DNA of 11,699 nucleotides, from the NCBI GenBank assembly GCA_964534705.1, contig CAZHPY010000053.1, forward strand, positions 1-11,699, read 5' to 3'. Position numbers and translations under genes: made by a program. Below the pieces are notes generated by a model. That model had not been told where the DNA came from. It worked only from the letters and a program-made list of their open reading frames with translations, and did not search any database. Shown here one piece after another: positions 6,679-11,699 of the stretch (positions are counted from its first letter, which is position 1; each line of letters starts with the position of its first letter). This DNA is from CAZHPY01 sp964534705 (lineage in GTDB: Bacteria; Omnitrophota; Gorgyraeia; 2-01-FULL-45-10).

Positions 6679-7650
6679 ATGGGCGATAAAATAAAAGATC
6701 TAAAGGCAATAAAGGAAGGCATCCTAAAGGCGCGTACGATAGCTATTTCAGGCCACTTGAATCCGGATGGCGATTCTATCGGATCCATGCTGGCTCTCGG
6801 ACTTGCGTTAAAGGGTATCGGTAAAAAAGTATACATGTTGTGCCAGGACGAGATCCCGGCGAATTACAGGTCTTTACCGGCGGCAAGCCTGATAATGAAG
6901 AAAACCGCGAAAAGGGTCGACCTGGCCATAGCGGTAGATTGCAGCATAATAGATCTTTTGGGCAAGAACATTCCCGTGTTCAAGAAGGCAAGGTCAATCC
7001 TTGAAATAGACCATCACGCATACAGGAAACCTTTTGGGAACATGCAATTTATTGACCGGGACGCTGCGGCTGTGGGTGAGATCGTTTATTTTATCCTCAA
7101 AAGGCTTGATCTCGAAATAACGCAGGATATAGCGGAAAATATTTTAACATCCATAATTGTTGAGACCAATCTTTTTAAACTGGCAAATGTAAGACAGTAT
7201 ACTTTTAAGGCATGCGCCGACTTATTAAAAGGCGGGCTGGATTTTTCTCAATTAGCGGAAAGGGTCTATGGGCCAAAGACACGCCAGACCATGATGCTTT
7301 TAGCAGTATGCTTTTCAAGGGCCAGATTTTTAAAAAACGGCCGGATAATATGGTCGACCATCAGAAAAAATGATTTGCGGAAAGTTTCCGGGAAAGATTA
7401 CGACGCCGATTCCATCGCCAATGAGATGCGCTCCATAAAAGGGGTTAAAATAGCGGTTTTATTTAGAGAGAAGAGCCGAAAAGTATTAAGGGTAAGCTTG
7501 AGATCTGAAAATAATATAGATGTCGGCAAGATAGCCTGGAATTATGAAGGCGGAGGCCATTTTGACATCGCAGGTTGTCTCATTCCTAACAATAGGCGTT
7601 ATATACAAAAGCTATTATCCGAAGCAGGGCAGTTAATAGACGAAGCCTAA
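6679..7650 (+). CDS. DHH/DHHA1 phosphoesterase (NrnA/DhhP type)
   Basis: A 323-residue soluble protein of the NrnA/DhhP group, which hydrolyses nano-RNA, pAp or c-di-AMP/pApA. The DHH domain shows motif I GHLNPDGDSIGS (25-36, D30 and D32 as metal ligands), motif II VDCS (86-89) and motif III DHH (111-113). The next motif, normally TDTGxF, reads VETNLF (161-166), so the last metal-binding Asp would be Glu. The DHHA1 domain ends with the substrate glycine patch GGGHFDIAG (291-299), with I where A is usual. It begins 2 bases after the cyclase stop, with AGGAAG further upstream inside that gene. Tight pairing with a c-di-AMP cyclase suggests it closes the c-di-AMP cycle (inference). General nano-RNase or pAp phosphatase activity is the main alternative. 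It lacks the membrane and GGDEF parts of GdpP. Confidence 0.87.
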   Translation: MGDKIKDLKAIKEGILKARTIAISGHLNPDGDSIGSMLALGLALKGIGKKVYMLCQDEIPANYRSLPAASLIMKKTAKRVDLAIAVDCSIIDLLGKNIPVFKKARSILEIDHHAYRKPFGNMQFIDRDAAAVGEIVYFILKRLDLEITQDIAENILTSIIVETNLFKLANVRQYTFKACADLLKGGLDFSQLAERVYGPKTRQTMMLLAVCFSRARFLKNGRIIWSTIRKNDLRKVSGKDYDADSIANEMRSIKGVKIAVLFREKSRKVLRVSLRSENNIDVGKIAWNYEGGGHFDIAGCLIPNNRRYIQKLLSEAGQLIDEA

Positions 7651-7669
7651 AAATACAAGCCAGCGCGCC

Positions 7670-7706
7670 ACTTTTTACCCGGTAGGAAAAAGTCAAAGAA
7701 AAGTGG
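7670..7706 (+). other. inverted repeat after the DHH gene
   Basis: ACTTTTT (7670-7676) can pair with AAAAAGT (7687-7693) around a 10-base loop. Alternatively CCACTTTT (7668-7675) can pair with AAAAGTGG (7699-7706). No T tract follows either version, so it is at best a weak end of the operon or an mRNA-stabilising hairpin. Apart from the sod promoter, the rest of 7651-7773 shows nothing else. Confidence 0.3.
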
Positions 7707-7716
7707 ATGCAGCCAA

Positions 7717-7745
7717 TTCACATTGTGTGCAGATTCCTGTATAGT
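7717..7745 (+). promoter_or_regulatory. sigma70 promoter of the superoxide dismutase gene
   Basis: TTCACA (7717-7722, one mismatch to TTGACA) and TATAGT (7740-7745, one mismatch to TATAAT) are separated by exactly 17 bases. Transcription would start near 7752, leaving a short leader before the GTG at 7774. The position of this promoter rules out the longer open frame that begins at TTG 7723. Confidence 0.7.
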
Positions 7746-7773
7746 TTGGAAAACAGGACACGGAAGGAATAAA

Positions 7774-8523
7774 GTGGATCCTTTAAGAAGATGGTTTATT
7801 ATAGGAATAGCCGTATTCGCGATGGCTGTATTATTTTCCGGATCAGTATTTGTAGAAATAGGAGGAAGCGTGGAGAGTAACCCTAATAAAGGAGGGGTCA
7901 TGAAAACTGATGAAAAGATCGAAAGTACGGCTACGTATGCTTTGCCACCTTTACCATATGCGGAAAGCGCCCTGGAGCCAGCAATATCCGCCAGGACTGT
8001 CAGTTTCCACTATGGCAAGCACCATAAAGGGTACGTTGATAATCTGAATAAACTTGTTGCGGGAACAGAGTTCGCGGGCATGCCGCTGGAGAAAATAATT
8101 ACAGCGACAGCCGGTAAGGCGGATAAGGCCGCGATATTCAATAATGCATCGCAAGCGTGGAACCACACCTTTTACTGGAACAGCCTGATCCCGAATGGCG
8201 GCGGCGAGCCGCCCGCGGCATTAAAAAAAATGATCGAGGATTCTTTTGGAACCATGGATGCATGTAAGAAGGAGCTGGCGGCCGCGGCAACTACTCAGTT
8301 CGGCAGCGGTTGGGCGTGGCTTGTACTGGATGGCGGCAAGCTCAGCGTAGTCAAGACCGGTAATGCGGATTCACCTTTAACTAAAGGTATGAAGCCGCTA
8401 TTGACCATTGATGTGTGGGAACATGCCTATTATCTTGATTATCAGAACCGCCGCGCGGACCATGTTAATGCCGTGCTTGATAAACTGATAAATTGGAGTT
8501 TTGCGGCTGATAATCTCAAATAG
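7774..8523 (+). CDS. sodB: Fe-type superoxide dismutase with N-terminal membrane anchor
   Basis: Converts superoxide to oxygen and hydrogen peroxide. From GTG 7774 the chain has 249 residues: a short basic start (MDPLRRW), a hydrophobic helix (about 7-27) without a clear cleavage site, a spacer, then the SOD core from about residue 54. The metal ligands are all visible: H79 (FHYGKHH), H131 (NHTFYW), D213 and H217 (DVWEHAYY). Q127 in NNASQ is the position that marks iron-type enzymes; cambialistic use is possible. GTG 7774 is preferred because AAGGA (7764-7768) lies 5 bases ahead and the promoter sits just upstream. A second in-frame ATG at 7900 has an excellent AAAGGAGG and would give a normal 207-residue cytosolic SOD without the anchor. 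The full form would place the enzyme on the outer face of the inner membrane (inference). Monocistronic, with promoter and terminator of its own. Confidence 0.9.
   Translation: MDPLRRWFIIGIAVFAMAVLFSGSVFVEIGGSVESNPNKGGVMKTDEKIESTATYALPPLPYAESALEPAISARTVSFHYGKHHKGYVDNLNKLVAGTEFAGMPLEKIITATAGKADKAAIFNNASQAWNHTFYWNSLIPNGGGEPPAALKKMIEDSFGTMDACKKELAAAATTQFGSGWAWLVLDGGKLSVVKTGNADSPLTKGMKPLLTIDVWEHAYYLDYQNRRADHVNAVLDKLINWSFAADNLK
7888..7902 (+). promoter_or_regulatory. internal Shine-Dalgarno and ATG in the SOD gene
   Basis: AAAGGAGG (7888-7895) stands 4 bases before ATG 7900, in frame with the SOD (residue 43 of the long form). This is a stronger ribosome site than that of the upstream GTG. Starting here gives a complete SOD domain without the membrane helix. 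Confidence 0.55.
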
Positions 8524-8542
8524 CGCCTTTTTCGTTTTAACG

Positions 8543-8580
8543 AAAGCCTGTGATCGGATCAAACGGTCATAGGCTTTTCA
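8543..8580 (+). terminator. intrinsic terminator after the SOD gene
   Basis: A 14-bp stem pairs 8543-8556 with 8564-8577, with two G-U pairs and a 7-base loop (GATCAAA). T residues follow (TTTTCACTTTATT), though the T tract is interrupted. It lies 19 bases after the SOD stop and before the antiporter promoter, so it separates the two units. Confidence 0.7.
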
Positions 8581-8603
8581 CTTTATTGAGTTTGATATAT
8601 TTT

Positions 8604-8632
8604 TTGAAATCCTTTATCATCCAAGCTATAAT
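8604..8632 (+). promoter_or_regulatory. sigma70 promoter of the antiporter gene
   Basis: TTGAAA (8604-8609, one mismatch) and a perfect TATAAT (8627-8632) are separated by the ideal 17 bases. Transcription would start near 8639, giving a leader of only about 22 bases before ATG 8661. Confidence 0.8.
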
Positions 8633-8660
8633 ATCAAAAAGGAGATATTGAGAGTTTTAC

Positions 8661-10169
8661 ATGATATCGATCGAAACTATTTTATTATGGGTGTCGGCAC
8701 TGATATTTGTCAGTGTCGTTTCAAGTAAGATCTCCGACAGGTTTGCCATTCCTGTTTTATTGCTTTTCCTGGCTATCGGTATGTTTGCCGGGTCGGAAGG
8801 GGTTGGTGGGCTTGCTTTTGATGACGCGCAGATGGCGAAGTCCATCGGTATTGTGGCCCTTATCTTCATTATATTCTCCGGAGGTTTTGACACTAATTGG
8901 AAAGAGACTAGATCGGTCATGTGGCCAGGGGTCTTACTTTCTACGGCAGGGGTTTTGATGACCGCAATTATAACAGGGTGCTTTGCCGTATATATTTTAA
9001 AGTTCTCTTTTCTGGAAGGTATGCTTCTCGGCTCCATCGTCTCCTCGACAGATGCCGCCGCCGTATTCAGTATTTTGAGGTCTAAGCGAATAAGCCTGAA
9101 AAGCCCTTTAAAACCATTACTTGAATTTGAGTCAGGAAGCAATGACCCGATGGCTGTTTTTTTGACAGTCGGCTTTATCAGTATGCTGACAGTGAAAGGT
9201 ATGAGCATTGCCGCATTGATCCCCAGGTTCATACTCGATATGGGTATGGGCGCATTCATAGGCTACTTCATGGCGAGATTTATCATAGTGCTCATCAACC
9301 GTTTAAAGCTGGAGTATGAAGGGCTTTATCCGGTAATAATGATCTCGCTAGTCCTATTAACGTATGTAATCGCCGTTTTTCTGAGAGGCAATGGATTTCT
9401 TGCGGTTTATATTGCGGGTTTGATGTTGGGGCAGGCGGAGTTTCCCAATAAAAGAATGGTCATGAAATTCCATGATGGGTTAGCATGGCTTATGCAAATC
9501 GTCATGTTCGTGACGTTGGGCTTACTGGTTTTTCCTTCTCATATTGTGCCGTTAATGGGGGCTGGATTATTGCTTACGCTTCTTCTTATGGTGATTGCCC
9601 GCCCTGTCAGCGTATTCTTGTGCCTATTGCCGTTTAAAATGAGTATATGGAAAAAAACACTGATAGCCTGGGTCGGGCTGAGGGGTTCCGTGCCCATTAT
9701 CCTGGCAACATTTCCTTTCATGGCAGGCATTCCGCAGGCCGACACCATTTTTAACGTCGTATTTTTCGTAGTATTTGCATCGGTTCTGATCCAGGGGACG
9801 TCTATTCCCATTATTTCAAAAGCATTAAAACTGGATGTGCCTTTAGCCCACAGAAGACCTTATCCAATTGAATTCGAAAAGACAGAGGCTATTGATGCGG
9901 AATTAACAGAAGCCATTGTTCCATACGATTCGGAAGCGGCAGGTAAGAGGATCGGTGAGTTACACGTACCTGAAAAGTGCCTTATAATGCTTATTTCCCG
10001 GGAAGACAAATTTATCATACCGTCCGGATCCGTGGTTATAGAAGGCGGCGATGTTTTATTGGTACTTGCGAATGCGGCAGATTTTTCGGCCCTTCACCAA
10101 ACGCTGATGCGCCTTAAAAAGAAGGATGAAAAACAGTCCGGAGCGGATATCCCTGGATTAGACGTATAG
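8661..10169 (+). CDS. cvrA: CPA1 K+/H+ or Na+/H+ antiporter with RCK_C domain (CvrA/NhaP2 type)
   Basis: An inner-membrane exchanger that expels K+ or Na+ for protons. Residues 1-388 form about 12 membrane helices, and residues 405-485 form a soluble RCK_C (TrkA_C) domain, recognisable by LTEAIV (415-420), SEAAGKRIGELHVPE (424-438), and the closing GSVVIEGGDVLLVLA (456-470). The ion-site motifs of the NhaP family are present: S-T-D (129-131) in the unwound helix and the ESGSNDPMA stretch (157-165) with N161-D162. GLRGSVPI (339-346) is the conserved late helix. Length (502) is slightly short for E. coli CvrA (~578). ATG 8661 has only GAGAG at 6 bases and GGAGA at 15, but the promoter just upstream supports it. 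RCK_C domains bind c-di-AMP in Firmicutes K+ transporters, so regulation by the nearby cyclase is plausible (inference). No terminator of its own is seen before the next promoter. Confidence 0.9.
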   Translation: MISIETILLWVSALIFVSVVSSKISDRFAIPVLLLFLAIGMFAGSEGVGGLAFDDAQMAKSIGIVALIFIIFSGGFDTNWKETRSVMWPGVLLSTAGVLMTAIITGCFAVYILKFSFLEGMLLGSIVSSTDAAAVFSILRSKRISLKSPLKPLLEFESGSNDPMAVFLTVGFISMLTVKGMSIAALIPRFILDMGMGAFIGYFMARFIIVLINRLKLEYEGLYPVIMISLVLLTYVIAVFLRGNGFLAVYIAGLMLGQAEFPNKRMVMKFHDGLAWLMQIVMFVTLGLLVFPSHIVPLMGAGLLLTLLLMVIARPVSVFLCLLPFKMSIWKKTLIAWVGLRGSVPIILATFPFMAGIPQADTIFNVVFFVVFASVLIQGTSIPIISKALKLDVPLAHRRPYPIEFEKTEAIDAELTEAIVPYDSEAAGKRIGELHVPEKCLIMLISREDKFIIPSGSVVIEGGDVLLVLANAADFSALHQTLMRLKKKDEKQSGADIPGLDV

Positions 10170-10202
10170 CAAGTCAGATATAGAGGTATTTTAAATTAAG
10201 AC

Positions 10203-10231
10203 TAGACAAAAAGCCTTATGTATGGTATGAT
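10203..10231 (+). promoter_or_regulatory. sigma70 extended -10 promoter of the cold-shock operon
   Basis: TAGACA (10203-10208) and TATGAT (10226-10231) are 17 bases apart, and TGG just before the -10 makes it an extended -10. Transcription would begin near 10238. The first coding sequence starts 112 bases further on, after a terminator-like hairpin. Confidence 0.75.
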
Positions 10232-10237
10232 GAACCG

Positions 10238-10349
10238 TGATTAATAAGGCAAACTTATCGTTTTTGTACCGCATGGGCGATGTTTTATTGACCGTGCGGT
10301 TTTTTATTTAAAGCCATAAATAACTGGATCCAAAGAAAGGACCAATAAC
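10238..10349 (+). promoter_or_regulatory. cold-shock gene leader with alternative folds
   Basis: The leader contains a small hairpin (10244-10248 with 10254-10258) and a terminator hairpin (10268-10300). A competing long-range fold is visible: AATAA (10243-10247) with TTATT (10285-10289), AAC (10252-10254) with GTT (10282-10284), and ATCG (10257-10260) with CGAT (10278-10281). This fold would enclose the left arm of the terminator, so the two are exclusive. No second promoter is apparent between the terminator and the gene. An alternative reading is that the terminator ends transcripts from the antiporter gene and some read-through feeds the cold-shock gene. Confidence 0.45.
10268..10305 (+). 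terminator. intrinsic terminator / attenuator before the cold-shock gene
   Basis: ACCGCATGG (10268-10276) pairs with CCGTGCGGT (10292-10300) in a 9-bp stem with one G-U pair and a 15-base loop. Six T residues (10300-10305) follow. It lies downstream of the promoter at 10203-10231 and upstream of the cold-shock gene, so it either attenuates that gene or ends the antiporter transcript. Confidence 0.75.
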
Positions 10350-10556
10350 ATGCATACAGGTAAGATAAAAAAACTGGTACGCGATAGAGGTTTCGGATTT
10401 ATTTCTGATACCGATGGCCGTGAGATATTTTTTCATCAGTCAGGGCTTGTCGAAACGACCTTTAACGCGTTAAGCGAGGATCAACAGGTGGAGTTTGATG
10501 TGGAGAAAGCTGATAAAGGGCCACGCGCAATAAAAATACGCGTAGTTCAGCAATAA
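10350..10556 (+). CDS. Cold-shock domain protein (CspA family RNA chaperone)
   Basis: A 68-residue single cold-shock domain that binds single-stranded RNA or DNA and melts structure in mRNA. RNP1 is RGFGFI (13-18) and RNP2 is EIFFHQSG (25-32), followed by EDQQVEFDVE and KGPRAIKI. The usual K-W-F-N before RNP1 reads K-L-V-R, so the aromatic residues that stack on bases at that position are absent; this variant is known to me in other bacterial groups. AAGGA (10337-10341) stands 8 bases before the ATG. It is the first gene of a unit with the small Cys/His protein and the DEAD-box helicase, which suggests joint work on structured RNA, perhaps at low temperature. The leader described above probably sets its level. 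Confidence 0.92.
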   Translation: MHTGKIKKLVRDRGFGFISDTDGREIFFHQSGLVETTFNALSEDQQVEFDVEKADKGPRAIKIRVVQQ

Positions 10557-10560
10557 CGCG

Positions 10561-10719
10561 ATGTCAAAAAAAATAATAACTTATAAAAGACGCAGGATAT
10601 GCAGATTCAGGGGCTGCAAGCAGGTCTTGAGCATATATAATCCGGAGGCATATTGCCACGCCCACCAGCGTGCAGCCATGTCAAAAGGATTACCTGTCTT
10701 ATCGGCGGCCAGGGGGTAA
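10561..10719 (+). CDS. small zinc-finger-like protein, 52 residues
   Basis: A short open frame that fills the gap between the cold-shock gene and the helicase (4 bases after one stop, 2 bases before the next ATG). The protein starts with a basic segment (KRRR, 9-12) followed by C14, C19, C32 and H35 in the pattern C-x4-C-x12-C-x2-H, with H33 also near. The stretch CKQVLSIYNPEAYCHAH (19-35) resembles small zinc-binding motifs of the type C-x4-C…LSIYN…C-x2-H that I recall in bacterial proteins. No Shine-Dalgarno is clear, so translation is probably coupled to the cold-shock gene. The 17-residue tail after H35 has no recognised feature. Perfect fit in the operon and the ordered ligands argue that it is real. 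A nucleic-acid-binding role is inferred from the basic start and the neighbours. Confidence 0.7.
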   Translation: MSKKIITYKRRRICRFRGCKQVLSIYNPEAYCHAHQRAAMSKGLPVLSAARG

Positions 10720-10721
10720 AG

Positions 10722-11699
10722 ATGACACAATCCTCTACCCATCAACCAAGCGCCTCCTTTTACGGCCTCGGAATAGCGCCTAAGATACTCGAGGTCCTGG
10801 AGCGCATGAAGTTTACCGTTCCAACGCCCATACAGCACAAGGCTATACCGATAGCTACAGAGGGCAAGGATGTTATAGCAGTCGCGCAGACCGGGACCGG
10901 GAAAACATTGGCATTTGCAATACCCGTGATACAAAGGCTGTCACAGGGGAAAGGTAATTGCCTGGTACTGGTGCCTACAAGAGAACTGGCTATACAGGTC
11001 GATGAAACGTTCCAGAAACTGGCGCCTTTATTCGGCATGAGATCTACCGTAATAATCGGCGGCGCTTCCATGCAGCTTCAGATACAAGCGCTTAGAAAAA
11101 ATCCGCGTATTATAATAGCCACACCGGGCCGTCTCGTCGATCACATAAATGAGCGTAACGTCATGCTGGCATTCATAAACATCCTGGTCCTGGATGAAGC
11201 AGACCGTATGCTGGATATGGGTTTTCAACCGCAGATCGAGCAAATACTCAAATATATCCCTAAAAACCGTCAAACGATGCTCTTCTCCGCTACAATACCG
11301 CAGGAAATTATAAAGATAGGTACGGCGCATATGAGGCTTCCTATAAATATCGAGATCGCGCCTTCTGGAACCGTTGCCGAACATGTTATACAGGAATTGT
11401 TTATAGTGAATAGAGATTCAAAGCGAAAGCTTCTGGAAAAGATACTGGGGCAATATAAAGGGTCAGTTTTGCTATTTACCAGGACAAAGATCGGGGCCGC
11501 GAAGATCACGCGTTTCATAAGAGGGATCGGATACAACGCAGCGGAGATACATTCTAATCGTTCGCTTGGCCAGAGAAAAGAAGCGCTGGAAGGTTTTAAA
11601 ACCGGGCGATACAGGGTTCTGGTAGCGACGGATATAGCTTCAAGGGGCATTGACGTCAAGGGCATAGAGCTTGTTATCAATTATGATCTTCCGGAAGAT
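10722..11699 (+). CDS. DEAD-box ATP-dependent RNA helicase (partial, 3' end outside window)
   Basis: Unwinds or remodels RNA with ATP. The frame is open for 326 codons from ATG 10722 to the window edge. Motifs in order: Q motif FTVPTPIQ (31-38), motif I AQTGTGKT (55-62), Ia PTRELA (85-90), Ib TPGR (134-137), II DEAD (158-161), III SAT (189-191), IV LLFTRTK (250-256) and V ATDIASRGID (302-311). Motif VI (HRxGRTGR) and any C-terminal extension lie beyond the window. The start is set by AGGGGG (10711-10716) 5 bases before the ATG; upstream in-frame sequence has no ATG before a stop at 10638. The core resembles RhlE and related bacterial members, but the missing C-terminus prevents assignment to RhlE, CsdA or SrmB. 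Grouping with a cold-shock protein favours a role in RNA remodelling during cold or ribosome assembly (inference). Confidence 0.93.
   Translation, partial: MTQSSTHQPSASFYGLGIAPKILEVLERMKFTVPTPIQHKAIPIATEGKDVIAVAQTGTGKTLAFAIPVIQRLSQGKGNCLVLVPTRELAIQVDETFQKLAPLFGMRSTVIIGGASMQLQIQALRKNPRIIIATPGRLVDHINERNVMLAFINILVLDEADRMLDMGFQPQIEQILKYIPKNRQTMLFSATIPQEIIKIGTAHMRLPINIEIAPSGTVAEHVIQELFIVNRDSKRKLLEKILGQYKGSVLLFTRTKIGAAKITRFIRGIGYNAAEIHSNRSLGQRKEALEGFKTGRYRVLVATDIASRGIDVKGIELVINYDLPED

Noticed and set aside
7723..7773. Longer SOD frame starting at TTG 7723
   Set aside because: The -10 box of the best promoter (7740-7745) lies inside it, so this part is probably not transcribed; GTG 7774 has a better ribosome site and precedes the hydrophobic helix.
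8657..9259. 200-residue open frame on the - strand across the antiporter gene
   Set aside because: It is antisense to well-conserved membrane helices and motifs, its translation resembles no family, and it has no visible promoter or ribosome site.
1..11699. Mobile elements, CRISPR arrays, tRNA or rRNA genes, large direct repeats
   Set aside because: None was seen. Genes are collinear, intact and similar in style, with no transposase, integrase or repeat-spacer pattern.

Overview
The window reads as chromosomal DNA of an uncultivated, probably Gram-negative bacterium with moderate GC. The gene styles (a HAMP-linked trehalose-6-phosphate synthase, a DUF5752 protein, a CdaA-YbbR fusion) remind me of Candidatus Omnitrophota or a related lineage, but this is an impression from recall and not a proven assignment. 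All genes lie on the + strand. I see no rRNA, tRNA, CRISPR array, insertion sequence or phage gene.

Layout. Bases 1-140 hold a good extended -10 promoter, a short structured RNA and an intrinsic terminator; they are either a ~100-nt small RNA or an attenuated leader. A second promoter near 191-219 precedes six tightly packed genes (overlaps of 4 and 19 bp, gaps of 7, 11 and 2 bp). They are a membrane sensor/HAMP/GT20 trehalose-6-phosphate synthase (262-2511), a trehalose-phosphatase (GTG start at 2508), a DUF5752 protein with a clear internal duplication (3326-3997), a TreT-like GT4 trehalose synthase (4005-5216), a diadenylate cyclase fused to CdaR/YbbR domains (5228-6676) and a DHH/DHHA1 phosphoesterase (6679-7650). 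Next come a superoxide dismutase with its own promoter, a membrane anchor and a second strong internal start (7774-8523), a terminator, and a CvrA/NhaP2-type cation/proton antiporter with an RCK_C domain and its own promoter (8661-10169). The right end is a cold-shock type unit: a promoter, a leader with a terminator and a possible antiterminator, a cold-shock protein (10350-10556), an unlisted 52-residue Cys/His-rich small protein (10561-10719), and a DEAD-box RNA helicase that runs off the window (10722-11699).

How the genes fit together (inference). The left and middle parts look like an osmotic-stress module. Two routes to trehalose, one of them tied to a membrane sensor, share an operon with an enzyme that makes the osmotic second messenger c-di-AMP and an enzyme that could degrade it. 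About 1 kb downstream is a K+/H+ or Na+/H+ antiporter whose RCK_C domain is of the kind that binds c-di-AMP in Firmicutes. The superoxide dismutase and the cold-shock/helicase unit add further stress functions. The main points to test are the sensor-TPS and CdaA-CdaR fusions, the altered catalytic motifs in the cyclase and the phosphoesterase, the dual-start SOD, the two terminator-bearing leaders, and the small zinc-finger-like protein.
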